A stretch of DNA of 64,000 nucleotides, from positions 62,001-126,000 of the forward strand of contig DBDK01000003.1 of the NCBI GenBank assembly GCA_002293535.1, given 5' to 3'. Position numbers and translations under genes: made by a program. Below, piece after piece: positions 31,456-40,395 of the stretch (within the stretch, counting starts at the first letter, position 1; every line of letters begins with the position of its first letter). The notes beneath the pieces are model-generated. The model was not told the DNA's origin and did no database searches. It saw nothing but the letters and a program-made list of their open reading frames with translations. Origin of the DNA: Alistipes sp. UBA934. GTDB lineage: Bacteria > Bacteroidota > Bacteroidia > Bacteroidales > Rikenellaceae.

Positions 31456-33786
31456 ATGAAACAACTTACGATGGCGCTGAGATATATCGCCAAGGCACCG
31501 GGAATGCAGGCAGTGAAAGTGGTGTCGATGACGCTGGGATTGGCAGTGGGATTGGTGATATTCGCGAAAGTGGCGTTCGACAGATCCTACGACAACTTCC
31601 TGCCCGACAAGGGAAGAGTCTATCTGCTGACGGGGGATGCAATTATGAATATGGGCCAGGGGGAACAAACGGGGCGGTTCGTGCACCTGTGGGGTCCGAT
31701 GGCGCCGCACATAAAAGACAACCTGCCCACGGTGGAGAGTGCGACCAGAATGATAACCTGGATGAGCAACGACTTCTTCTATGAAGACCGGCCATTTAAG
31801 TTCGAAGAGATGTTTGCCGATAAGAACCTTTTCGACGTGCTCGATTACGGGATGGTGCAAGGGGATGCGGCGGCACTGGACGAGGCGGACGCGATATTAG
31901 TGTCGAAAAGCGCAGCGAAGGCAATGTTCGGCAACGACGATCCGATAGGGAAAGTGATAATGGTGGATAAGGCCAATCCGGTGGTGGTGAGAGGCGTGTT
32001 CAAGGATATACCGGTGAACTCGACGCTACAGTTCGACGTGGTGCTGTCGATAAAGGCTCTGACGCAGGGAGGAATGTACGCAGACTCGTGGGATCAGAGC
32101 GACGCATACAGGACTTATGTGAAACTACGCGAAGGAGCTTCGGAGGAACAAGTTACGGAAGATATTCAGGCGCTGATGGAGGTCTCGCCGCTGGCAACGA
32201 TCTTCGAGCGGCTAAAGATGAAATTCCGTCTGTGGGCTATAGACGATATTAAAGGCGGAGACAGCCCGACGCTACTGTTGGGGTTGGCGTTCCTGGTGCT
32301 CTTCATCGCAGCGATGAACTATGTGCTGGTTGCGATATCCTCACTGGAGAAGAGAACAAAGTCCATAGCGATGCAAAAGTGCAACGGAGCGACCACAGGC
32401 GGGATTTTTGGAGAATTTCTGATAGAGACGGCACTGCTGATAGTGCTTTCGCTGGCGTTGGCGCTGATGTTGCTGCTGGGATTCGACACACAGATACATA
32501 TGCTTACCGGACAGGGAATGGAAGCGCTCTTTGCACCGGGACAGTGGCTGAAGATAGGAGCGGTAGTGCTGGGATTCTTCGTGCTGGCAGGAGTGATACC
32601 GGGAAGGATATTTTCGAGGATACCGGTAGCACACGCGTTCAAAACTATGAAAGCTGGAAAGAGATGGTGGAAACAGGCGCTGGTGATGGTGCAACTGATG
32701 TGTGCGACGTTCGTGGTGATCTTCCTGATATTAGTGGTGAGACAATACAACCTGATATCGGGACGGGATCTCGGATATGAACACGAAAACCTTGTGGGAC
32801 TGGAGATCAGGGGAGTCGATGCGGTGGGATATGAACGAATCCGTGCGGGACTGAGCACGCTGCCGGTGGTAGAAGAGACGGCATTTACCGATATTTATCT
32901 GATTGACGGGCTGAGCGGAGAAAAGATAAAGTTCCCGAATTCGGAAGAGGTACTCTCATCGCGCAGGATCATTGCAGAACCGGGGCTGCTGAGTACGATC
33001 GGAGTGGAGATGGTGTATGGCGAAGATTTTCCTCAAGACGGATACAGACAGGAGCAGGTAATAGTGAACGAGACGTTGTTGAGAACGCTGGGGATAGAGC
33101 CGAGCACGGCGGTGGGGATGCGACTGGAAGGAGAGGAGGAGTTGGAGATAGTGGGTGTGGTGAAGGATTTCCACACGGGATGGAACCCGATGGGCCCGAT
33201 AAATCCGCTCATAATCTTCTCGCCGGCGGATATTGTGGAAGAGGACGGAGAACCGATCTATCTGCATATGCGGCTGACCAAGCTGAATGCAGAAAATCTG
33301 GAGAGACTGAAAGTGGAGTTGGAGAAATTACTACCGAACCAAACGGTGGAGCTCCATCCCTACTCCGAATTTATTCGAGACAGCATCGGCAATGAGAGGA
33401 TGGTAAGAAACGTGGTGATGATGGCGGCGGCGATAATTCTGGTGATCACTTTGACGGGGCTGGTGGGCTATCTGAACGATGAGGTGAGGCGGCGGAGGCG
33501 AGAGATAGCGATAAGAAAGATAAACGGAGCAACCGTAAGGCAGATAATCGAAATGGTAGCGGGAAGCCTGCTTGTGGTGGGAGCTGTGGCACTGGTGTCG
33601 GGGATGGCGGGAGCGTGGTTCGGAGGGGTGAAATTCCTGGAGAACTTTCCGATGAAAGTGACCCTCGGTGTAGGAGGAATGGTGGCGGGAGCGGCATTCG
33701 TGGCAACAGTGGTGCTGGCAACAGTGGTGGCCAGATCGTGGAAGGCGGCAAATGAAAATCCAAATAAAACTATAAAGTCGGAATAA
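31456..33786 (+). CDS. FtsX/MacB-like ABC permease 3
   Basis: 776 residues, third tandem paralogue. N-terminal helix (VVSMTLGLAVGLVIFAKVAF), periplasmic domain about 45-270, helices about 275-295, 320-345 and 365-385, a second periplasmic domain, and RRRREIAIRKINGATVRQIIEMV as the ATPase coupling motif; C-terminus SWKAANENPNKTIKS. It is the most divergent of the three at the N-terminus. Downstream, before the ATPase gene, lies only the relic of a fourth paralogue. Confidence 0.9.
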   Translation: MKQLTMALRYIAKAPGMQAVKVVSMTLGLAVGLVIFAKVAFDRSYDNFLPDKGRVYLLTGDAIMNMGQGEQTGRFVHLWGPMAPHIKDNLPTVESATRMITWMSNDFFYEDRPFKFEEMFADKNLFDVLDYGMVQGDAAALDEADAILVSKSAAKAMFGNDDPIGKVIMVDKANPVVVRGVFKDIPVNSTLQFDVVLSIKALTQGGMYADSWDQSDAYRTYVKLREGASEEQVTEDIQALMEVSPLATIFERLKMKFRLWAIDDIKGGDSPTLLLGLAFLVLFIAAMNYVLVAISSLEKRTKSIAMQKCNGATTGGIFGEFLIETALLIVLSLALALMLLLGFDTQIHMLTGQGMEALFAPGQWLKIGAVVLGFFVLAGVIPGRIFSRIPVAHAFKTMKAGKRWWKQALVMVQLMCATFVVIFLILVVRQYNLISGRDLGYEHENLVGLEIRGVDAVGYERIRAGLSTLPVVEETAFTDIYLIDGLSGEKIKFPNSEEVLSSRRIIAEPGLLSTIGVEMVYGEDFPQDGYRQEQVIVNETLLRTLGIEPSTAVGMRLEGEEELEIVGVVKDFHTGWNPMGPINPLIIFSPADIVEEDGEPIYLHMRLTKLNAENLERLKVELEKLLPNQTVELHPYSEFIRDSIGNERMVRNVVMMAAAIILVITLTGLVGYLNDEVRRRRREIAIRKINGATVRQIIEMVAGSLLVVGAVALVSGMAGAWFGGVKFLENFPMKVTLGVGGMVAGAAFVATVVLATVVARSWKAANENPNKTIKSE

Positions 33787-33790
33787 GAAG

Positions 33791-33922
33791 GTGTTGATTA
33801 AAAATTTTGAAATTTTTCTGAAGTTCCTGGCGCGTAACAAGGTCTATTCGCTGGTGACGGTGACACTACAAGCGCTCAAAGCAGCGAGCGAGAATCCGAT
33901 AAATGCAATTAAATCAGAATAA
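33791..33922 (+). pseudogene. in-frame deletion relic of a fourth ABC permease
   Basis: A 43-codon open frame (GTG at 33791, TAA at 33920). Its first half, FLKFLARNKVYSLV, matches permease N-termini (compare FLSRNKAYTAI of permease 1); its second half, TVTLQALKAASENP, matches the C-terminus of permease 2. About 740 codons of the middle are absent and the two ends are joined in frame. The join lies in a GTGACGGTGACAC stretch, where both parental sequences could share a short repeat. It may still be translated as a short peptide; transport function is lost. Confidence 0.85.
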
Positions 33923-33948
33923 ATGCAAATCTTTAATAAAATAAAACT

Positions 33949-34629
33949 ATGTTAAAAATTGAAAATCTGAGCAAAAGCTTCCGTACGGAAGAGATCGAAA
34001 CCATCGCGCTGGACGGCGTGTCGATGGAGGTAAAGGACGGAGAATTCGTCGCAATTATGGGCCCCTCGGGCTGCGGAAAATCTACACTGCTAAACATTCT
34101 GGGACTGCTGGACAACCCCACACACGGAAAGTACTATTTGCAAGAGGCCGAAGTGGGAACCCTCAAGGAGAAGGAGAGAACGATGTTCAGAAAGGGAAGG
34201 ATAGGCTTTGTGTTCCAGAGCTTCAACCTGATAGACGAACTGAACGTGTTCGAAAATGTGGAATTGCCGCTGATCTATATGAAGATCAAAGCCTCGGAGA
34301 GAAAAAAGATGGTCGATGAGATTCTCAAAAGGATGGGGATCAGTCACCGTGCAAGCCACTTCCCGCAACAACTCAGCGGAGGGCAGCAACAAAGGGTAGC
34401 AATTGCAAGGGCCGTGGTGGCGAATCCGGGACTCATCCTGGCCGACGAACCTACGGGTAACCTCGACTCGAAGAACGGAGCCGAAGTGATGAACCTGCTG
34501 ACGGAACTAAACGCCGAAGGAACGACCATAGTGATGGTGACACACTCGCCGCACGACGCATCGTTCGCACACAGAACCGTGAACCTGTTCGACGGAAAGA
34601 TCGTGCCGGACGGGAAAGTAACGCTCTAA
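33949..34629 (+). CDS. ABC transporter ATPase (MacB/LolD type)
   Basis: 226 residues, energises the permeases upstream. Walker A GPSGCGKST (38-46), Q-loop in FVFQSFNLIDEL, signature LSGGQQQR (142-149), Walker B LILADEPTG (162-170) and the H-loop region VMVTHSPHDASFA. It is the only ATPase in the operon for three permeases and lies last, 26 nt after the permease relic. The nuo operon converges on it 9 nt downstream. Confidence 0.95.
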   Translation: MLKIENLSKSFRTEEIETIALDGVSMEVKDGEFVAIMGPSGCGKSTLLNILGLLDNPTHGKYYLQEAEVGTLKEKERTMFRKGRIGFVFQSFNLIDELNVFENVELPLIYMKIKASERKKMVDEILKRMGISHRASHFPQQLSGGQQQRVAIARAVVANPGLILADEPTGNLDSKNGAEVMNLLTELNAEGTTIVMVTHSPHDASFAHRTVNLFDGKIVPDGKVTL

Positions 34630-34638
34630 AGGAAGGGG

Positions 34639-36060
34639 TCAGAAGGTCGCCTGAGCGATGAAGTTGTAAAACCAACTGACCACGCCGACGACCAAAATCC
34701 CTGTCGTGCAGAGAACAAGGCTGACGCTGTTATAGGGGTCGGTGCGGAAACTACTTACCGCATCGGCCCCCGGTGCGTCTATGAACATAGCGCGGATGAT
34801 GCGAAGGTAATAGTAGAGAGAGACGACGGTGTTGATAAGGGCGATAAGGACAAAAAGATAGTCCCCACCCTGAGCCGCGGCGGCGAAGATGAAAAATTTG
34901 GAGAAAAATCCACCCAGCGGCGGAATACCCGCCAGAGAAAACACAGCCAACATCATAACAAGGGCGAGACGGGGATTGGATTTATAGAGGCCTTTGTACG
35001 AAGCAATGTCGGTGCGACCGGACTGGTTTTCGACAGCGGCGATAACTCCGAAAGCAGCCAGATTGGAAAACAGATAGACGAAAACAAAGTAAAGCGTGGC
35101 GGTGAGTCCGGCGGAGGAACCGTGGAGAACGCCCAGAAGGATGTAACCGGCCTGAGAGATGGACGAATAGGCGAAGAAACGCTTGATGTCCCTCTGGCGG
35201 ATGGCGAAAAGGTTGCCGACAACGATGGTGAGCACGGAAAGGCCCCAAAGCATCCAATGCCAAAGAACGGCCAAAGCACCGAAAACGTGATGCAAAACAA
35301 GCACGAGAGCGAAAACGGCAGCCGCCTTGGAGACGACGGAAAGGTAAGCAGTGGTGGCAGTGGGAGCGCCCTGGTAAACATCAGGAGCCCAACTGTGGAA
35401 CGGAACAAGAGAGATCTTGAACCCAAGGCCGGAGAAGAAGAACACGAATCCAAGAACGGTCATCGGCTCGGCAGCGACCGCGGCGTTCATATCGGAAAAG
35501 TACATAGTCCCCATTGCGCCATAGAGGTAAGAAAGCCCGAACATCATAATGCCCGACGAAAGCGCCGTCATAAGGATGTACTTGGCGCCGGCCTCGGCGG
35601 AGTGCTCTTTGTATTTGTTGTACGCGGCCAGACAGGCGACAGGCAGAGAGGCGATCTCGATACCGAGGTAGAGCATCATAAAGTTACCCGCCGAAACCAT
35701 AATGTACATACCTAACAGTGTGGCCAGCGTGATCACGTAAAACTCACCCTCGCGGATGGAGTTTTCCGGACGACGGAGCCATTCGCCGGCCTGAAGCATC
35801 ACGACCAGAGTACCGATGTTAAGGATGGATTTCATCATCGAGGTGAGCGGAGAGGAGACGTACATCTCCCCGAAAGCGGTACCCTCGGGTGCGGGGAAGA
35901 AGCCCCAAACCATCTGAACCGTCATAAGAGCTATGGCCACGGGACGGAACCAACGCATAGCGCGAGTCTCGGCAGCCAAAATGTCGAACGCCAGCAGGAA
36001 AACGAAGATCGCCAGCAATCCCAACTCGGAGGGCATCATCAAAAAACCTGAAAAGTCCAT
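34639..36060 (-). CDS. nuoN: NADH-dehydrogenase-like complex subunit N
   Basis: Antiporter-like, proton-pumping membrane subunit of complex I. 473 residues with about 14 helices. Motifs: the conserved glutamate in MMLYLGIEIASLPVACLAAY, the lysine-bearing helix YILMTALSSGIMMFG, PFHSWAPDVYQGAPTATTAYLS, and IKRFFAYSSISQAGYILLG. Last gene of the nuo operon; a 5-nt gap separates it from nuoM. No NADH-module genes (nuoE, F, G) occur in the operon, so the electron donor is probably ferredoxin or another carrier. Confidence 0.95.
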   Translation of the reverse strand: MDFSGFLMMPSELGLLAIFVFLLAFDILAAETRAMRWFRPVAIALMTVQMVWGFFPAPEGTAFGEMYVSSPLTSMMKSILNIGTLVVMLQAGEWLRRPENSIREGEFYVITLATLLGMYIMVSAGNFMMLYLGIEIASLPVACLAAYNKYKEHSAEAGAKYILMTALSSGIMMFGLSYLYGAMGTMYFSDMNAAVAAEPMTVLGFVFFFSGLGFKISLVPFHSWAPDVYQGAPTATTAYLSVVSKAAAVFALVLVLHHVFGALAVLWHWMLWGLSVLTIVVGNLFAIRQRDIKRFFAYSSISQAGYILLGVLHGSSAGLTATLYFVFVYLFSNLAAFGVIAAVENQSGRTDIASYKGLYKSNPRLALVMMLAVFSLAGIPPLGGFFSKFFIFAAAAQGGDYLFVLIALINTVVSLYYYLRIIRAMFIDAPGADAVSSFRTDPYNSVSLVLCTTGILVVGVVSWFYNFIAQATF

Positions 36061-36065
36061 AAGCG

Positions 36066-37517
36066 TCAGAAGATATTAAGGTTTTTGAGACTCTCGGAGA
36101 TGATATGCCCAACACCGGAAGGCCAAACGCCGATCAGAACGATGCAGGCGATGAGGACAACGGCGGAAACACGCTCGTACCAACGTGCGTCGGAAAGTTC
36201 GAGATGACCAGGGTCGAGCACGGGGCCATAGAGGATCTTGCCGACGGTACGCAGGATATAAACCGCAGTGACGACGATGGAAGTGGTGGCGACGATGGTA
36301 AGGATGCGGCGAAGAAGGTCGGTGTGTTCCCACGAGCCTACGAAAATGGTCATCTCGGCAACGAAACCGCTAAGGCCCGGTAATCCCAATGAGGCGAAAC
36401 CGGCGATAACATAGCAAACGGAAGCGAAGGGCATTACGCGCATAAGGCCGCCCATCTGGCGAATGTCGCGAGTGTGGGTGCGGGAATAGAAGACACCGAT
36501 GAGCGAAAAGAACAGGGCCGTCATAAGACCGTGGGAGAGCATCTGCATAACCGCGCCCGTCATAGCCGTGGTGTTGAGCATAAGGATGGCGAAAAGCACA
36601 AGACCGCAGTGGCTGACGGAAGAGTAAGCGTTGATATACTTGAGGTCGGTCTGGACAACGGCGCCATAAGCTCCATAGACGACGCTGATACCGGTGAGAA
36701 TAAGGAAAATCCAAGACAGTTCGTGGGCCGCGGCAGGCATAAGCGAAATAGCCACGCGGAAGCAGCCATAACCACCGAGTTTCATCAACACCCCGGCGTG
36801 GAGCATAGAAACAGAGGTCGGAGCGGCGGCGTGACCATCGGGCGACCAGGTGTGGAACGGGAAAAGAGCCCCCAAAACACCGAAACCGACGAACACAAGA
36901 GGGAAGATCCAATACTGGTGAGCCATCGGAATGGTGCCGACCAGATGGGTGATATTCATAGAAGTGGCGCCGGAAGTGAAATAGATGCCCAGGATGCCGG
37001 TGAGCAAGAGAGCCGAGCCGCCCATAAGCATAAGGGTGAGCTTCATTGCCGCATACTCCTTCTTACCGGTACCCCAAACGCCGATCAGAAGGAACATCGG
37101 GATGAGAGCGACCTCGTAGAAAAGGAACATTGTGAAAAGGTCGAGAGAGATGAAGTAACCGAAAACCCCGACAGCCAAAAGACAATACCAAACGAAAAAG
37201 TCACGCTCCATACTCCAAGCCGAAAAGACTCCGGTGAGAGCGACCACGGCGGAAAGAAGGATCATCAAAACCGAAATGCCATCGACTCCGACAGCATAGT
37301 GGATATTGAGCGGAGCATACCAAACAAAGTCCTGGGCGAGGAGCATTGCATCCGTGGAAAGAGCTCGTGCGACCAAGAACTTAACAGCAACGACGACCGA
37401 AGCAACCAAAAGAGCTCCGAAGCCGGCCACGACCACAGTGCGAACGAACCTCTGGTCGCGCGAAATGAAAAGCGCGAGCATAGTGAGGAGCGGTATGAGA
37501 ACTAAAACCGTCAGCAT
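36066..37517 (-). CDS. nuoM: NADH-dehydrogenase-like complex subunit M
   Basis: Proton-pumping antiporter-like subunit, 483 residues. Motifs: VDGISVLMILLSAVVALTG, the key glutamate in MFLFYEVALIPMFLLIG, PFHTWSPDGHAAAPTSVSMLHAGVLMKLGGYG, and TDLKYINAYSSVSHCGLVLF. N-terminus MLTVLVLIPLLTMLALF is a complete first helix, so this subunit is full length, unlike its neighbour NuoL. Its start overlaps the nuoL stop by 7 nt. Confidence 0.96.
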   Translation of the reverse strand: MLTVLVLIPLLTMLALFISRDQRFVRTVVVAGFGALLVASVVVAVKFLVARALSTDAMLLAQDFVWYAPLNIHYAVGVDGISVLMILLSAVVALTGVFSAWSMERDFFVWYCLLAVGVFGYFISLDLFTMFLFYEVALIPMFLLIGVWGTGKKEYAAMKLTLMLMGGSALLLTGILGIYFTSGATSMNITHLVGTIPMAHQYWIFPLVFVGFGVLGALFPFHTWSPDGHAAAPTSVSMLHAGVLMKLGGYGCFRVAISLMPAAAHELSWIFLILTGISVVYGAYGAVVQTDLKYINAYSSVSHCGLVLFAILMLNTTAMTGAVMQMLSHGLMTALFFSLIGVFYSRTHTRDIRQMGGLMRVMPFASVCYVIAGFASLGLPGLSGFVAEMTIFVGSWEHTDLLRRILTIVATTSIVVTAVYILRTVGKILYGPVLDPGHLELSDARWYERVSAVVLIACIVLIGVWPSGVGHIISESLKNLNIF

Positions 37518-39118
37518 AGCACAAAAACCAAAAGGGTGATCAGGAGCACCGAAAGAACGAACAAGATGGCATAGCTCTGAACCTTACCACCCTGAACAGG
37601 CTCGATGGTCTCGGAAACACGGACGGTACCGGAGCCGATGGCGTTCATCGCACCATCGACAATGTGGCGATCGAACCACGCAACGGGACGAGAGATGCCG
37701 CCAAAGATGATCCTACGGGTGACCCACAACCAAGCCTCGTCGATATAAAAGCGGTGAGAAGCGGCCTGCCCAAAACCAGCCCAGCGGGCGGCAAGACGGG
37801 CCGGAGCATCGCTCGGTTTAGCATAGAAGCGCCAAGCGACGACGATACCTATGACAGCGGCGACAACACCGGCAGAAGCAATGGCCCAGTCGATATGTAC
37901 GGGAACGACAAAGCCGGTGACGCAAGTGAGGACGGCCAGAACGATAAGAGGGATGGTCATAATGGGAGGAGCCTCGTGAGGAGGACGGTCGTAGTGGTGA
38001 GCGCCCCAAAAGATGCGGAAATAGAGGCGGAACATATAGAAAGCGGTGAGGCCGGCAACCAAAAGAAGAACGCCGAACACGACGGGGTTGTGATGGAAGG
38101 CGGCGACCAAAATCTCGTCCTTACTGAAAAACCCGGAGAACGGAGGAATACCGGAGATTGAAAGACACGCGATAAGGAACGTGATGTGGGTGATGGGCAT
38201 AAACTTGCGAAGACCGCCCATACGGGACATCTCGTTAGAGTGGACGGCGTGGATCACAGCACCGGCACCAAGGAACAACAGCGCCTTGAAGAATGCGTGC
38301 GTGAACAGGTGGAACGTGGAAGCCGCAACGTCCGCAACGCCGAGGGCAACCATCATATAAGCGATCTGAGAGATGGTGGAGAAAGCAAGGACGCGTTTGA
38401 TGTCGGTCTGAGTAATCGCGATAACGGCGGCGAACAGAGCGGTGAATGCTCCTACATAAGTGATGAGAACGAGAACGTCGGGAGCGGCGAACTGGAATAC
38501 TGGGAACATCCGCGCGATGAGATAAACTCCGGCGACAACCATAGTGGCAGCGTGGATGAGAGCCGAAACCGGAGTGGGACCCTCCATAGCGTCCGGCAAC
38601 CAAATATGCAGCGGGAACATAGCCGACTTACCGGCGGCGCCCATAAAGATAAGAGCCATTGCCCAATTCGCCTGAGGGCCGACGGCGATAGCGGCGTTAT
38701 CGGCGGTGAGAGCAGCAAAGTCGAACGTACCGGTATAAGACGAAAGAATGAGAATGCCGATCAAAAAGCCAAGATCGGCGAAGCGCGTGACGATGAAAGC
38801 CTTCTGAGATGCCTTGACGGCTGCCGGGCGGGTGTAATAGAACCCGATGAGAAGATAGGACGAAGCGCCTACGAGCTCCCAAAAAATGTACATCTGGAAA
38901 ATGTTGGTCGCAACGACGAGCCCCAGCATCGAGAAGACGAACAAACCGAGCAGGCCGAAGTATCTGCCGAAGCCACGCTCGCCCTTCATATAGCCGATAC
39001 TGAAAACAACGACCATCAGAGCAACAACGCCTACCACGGTAAGCATCATAACCGAAAGCGGATCGAGCAGGATGCCCAAATCAATATGCAATGTGTCGTT
39101 AAAGCGCAACCACTCCAT
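37511..39118 (-). CDS. nuoL: NADH-dehydrogenase-like complex subunit L, N-terminally short
   Basis: Antiporter-like subunit bearing the lateral helix HL. 535 residues from the ATG at 39118, which follows an AGGGGGG run. The protein starts at FNDTLHIDLGILLDPLSVMML, which aligns with about residue 65 of normal NuoL, so helices 1 and 2 are missing. The rest is intact: FWELVGASSYLLIGFYYT (key Glu), FPLHIWLPDAMEGPTPVSALIHAATMV, TDIKRVLAFSTISQIAYM and a C-terminal region. Upstream in-frame codons overlap nuoK and code for no hydrophobic helix. Stop overlaps nuoM by 7 nt; nuoK lies 13 nt upstream. Confidence 0.92.
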   Translation of the reverse strand: MEWLRFNDTLHIDLGILLDPLSVMMLTVVGVVALMVVVFSIGYMKGERGFGRYFGLLGLFVFSMLGLVVATNIFQMYIFWELVGASSYLLIGFYYTRPAAVKASQKAFIVTRFADLGFLIGILILSSYTGTFDFAALTADNAAIAVGPQANWAMALIFMGAAGKSAMFPLHIWLPDAMEGPTPVSALIHAATMVVAGVYLIARMFPVFQFAAPDVLVLITYVGAFTALFAAVIAITQTDIKRVLAFSTISQIAYMMVALGVADVAASTFHLFTHAFFKALLFLGAGAVIHAVHSNEMSRMGGLRKFMPITHITFLIACLSISGIPPFSGFFSKDEILVAAFHHNPVVFGVLLLVAGLTAFYMFRLYFRIFWGAHHYDRPPHEAPPIMTIPLIVLAVLTCVTGFVVPVHIDWAIASAGVVAAVIGIVVAWRFYAKPSDAPARLAARWAGFGQAASHRFYIDEAWLWVTRRIIFGGISRPVAWFDRHIVDGAMNAIGSGTVRVSETIEPVQGGKVQSYAILFVLSVLLITLLVFVLC

Positions 39119-39131
39119 AATATGCCCCCCT

Positions 39132-39440
39132 TCAGTGCTTAAGTTTGTCAATGTGGCGAACGTCGATATTGCCGGCAACGCGATAGATGTTGATGATAAT
39201 GGCGATGGCAACGGCGGTCTCGGCAGCGGAAATGGCGATACCGAACAGAGAGAAGAACATACCTTCGAGGTGGTCCGGATAGAGATAGCGGTTAAAGACG
39301 CTGAAGTTGATCTCTACCGAGTTGAGGATAAGCTCGATGGAGATGAGAACCGCGAGAAGGTTCTTACGGGCAATGAATCCGTACACCCCGACGAAAAACA
39401 TAATCGAGGAGACGATCAGATAGTGGCTCATCGGTATCAT
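39132..39440 (-). CDS. nuoK: NADH-dehydrogenase-like complex subunit K
   Basis: Small three-helix membrane subunit, 102 residues (normal). Conserved glutamates lie in the helices LLAVLISIELILNSVEINF and GIAISAAETAVAIAIIINIYR, part of the proton path. The start ATG at 39440 overlaps the nuoJ stop (ATGA). An in-frame ATG three codons later (39431; MSHYLIV) also fits. Confidence 0.95.
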   Translation of the reverse strand: MIPMSHYLIVSSIMFFVGVYGFIARKNLLAVLISIELILNSVEINFSVFNRYLYPDHLEGMFFSLFGIAISAAETAVAIAIIINIYRVAGNIDVRHIDKLKH

Positions 39441-39952
39441 CGCTTGCGTGCTATTAAAATCCCACCCAACATACACGCCAGCAAAAGAATGCTGAGCGCC
39501 TCGAAAGAGAGGAGATATTCATACTTGTCGGTACCCATAAGAGCGTGACCGATTCGACTCACAGGGATCTGCTGGTCGCCCGCGATGGTGGGGTTGTCCG
39601 AATAGAGAAACTTGTGCTTAAGAGTAACCCAAGTGGTGATACCGATGCCGGCCACAACCGTCACAATGCCCCAAACCATCCTCTGGCGGTCGTGAGCCTC
39701 AGTGCGGTCGCCGCGGGAAGAGGTGAGAAGGATGGCGAAGATGAAAAGAATCAAAATACCACCGGCATAAACAGACAATTGGACAACGGCCAAAAAATGA
39801 TAGTTGAGCAGAAGGTAAAGACCGGCGGTAGAAATGAGAACGAGCAACAGGAACGTAGCCGCCCGAAGCATCCTGCGCGAGGTGACGGCCAGAACCGACG
39901 AAACGACGATCACAGCCGCGAGGATATAAAAGACTATGAGGGTTCCAATCAT
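39437..39952 (-). CDS. nuoJ: NADH-dehydrogenase-like complex subunit J
   Basis: Membrane subunit of the proton channel next to the quinone site, 171 residues. Five helices; the third, VVQLSVYAGGILILFIFAILL, carries the conserved Tyr-Ala-Gly-Gly kink typical of NuoJ. Helix 1 MIGTLIVFYILAAVIVVSSVL and helix 2 AATFLLLVLISTAGLYLLLN are clear. Overlaps nuoI and nuoK by 4 nt each (ATGA), so translation is tightly coupled. Confidence 0.94.
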   Translation of the reverse strand: MIGTLIVFYILAAVIVVSSVLAVTSRRMLRAATFLLLVLISTAGLYLLLNYHFLAVVQLSVYAGGILILFIFAILLTSSRGDRTEAHDRQRMVWGIVTVVAGIGITTWVTLKHKFLYSDNPTIAGDQQIPVSRIGHALMGTDKYEYLLSFEALSILLLACMLGGILIARKR

Positions 39953-40395
39953 TCGGACGCTGTTTTTAGGGATGAACCGGGGCGGTTAAGCTGCTTGACG
40001 AGCGGCCCTTTGGTGAAGGTCGAGTGCTCGAAAGAGTTGGTGAACTCGATGGCCCGCTGGGGGCAGGTCTGAGTACAAAGAGCGCAAAAAGTGCAACTGC
40101 CGATATCATAGAGGTGGCGGTCGAGAATCCTGGGGGCGGAGCTGGTCACCCTGATGGTGCCGTTGGGGCAGTTCATCTGGCAAATGCCGCAAGCGGTGCA
40201 GCGATGCTGGTTATTCTCGTCGTGAGGCATAATGAGCTCTGCCCGGAAGCGTTCGAAATAGATGTGCTTACCGCGGTTTTCCGGATACTGCTCGGTGACC
40301 TTAGGCCGAAGAAAATTGAGCATAGTGATATATAACCCCTGGGCAAGATGCCAAAGGCTGGAAACGAGGCGGAGTATGTAATTCTGTCTCACCAT
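39949..40395 (-). CDS. nuoI: NADH-dehydrogenase-like complex subunit I (2x 4Fe-4S)
   Basis: Carries clusters N6a and N6b, passing electrons from the peripheral arm to NuoB. 148 residues. Two ferredoxin motifs: CTACGICQMNCP (about 65-76) and CTFCALCTQTCP (about 101-112). An amphipathic N-terminal helix (LRLVSSLWHLAQGLYITML) rests on the membrane. Overlaps nuoJ by 4 nt and nuoH by 7 nt. Confidence 0.95.
   Translation of the reverse strand: MVRQNYILRLVSSLWHLAQGLYITMLNFLRPKVTEQYPENRGKHIYFERFRAELIMPHDENNQHRCTACGICQMNCPNGTIRVTSSAPRILDRHLYDIGSCTFCALCTQTCPQRAIEFTNSFEHSTFTKGPLVKQLNRPGSSLKTASE

Noticed and set aside
36474..39142. Long hydrophilic open frames on the plus strand across nuoM and nuoL
   Set aside because: Antisense of membrane-protein codons gives Asp/Glu/Arg-rich strings; they are shadows and have no domain pattern.
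39119..39211. Extra N-terminal residues for NuoL from the start at 39211
   Set aside because: These 31 codons overlap nuoK, contain no membrane helix and do not resemble NuoL; the ATG at 39118 has a purine-rich site before it.
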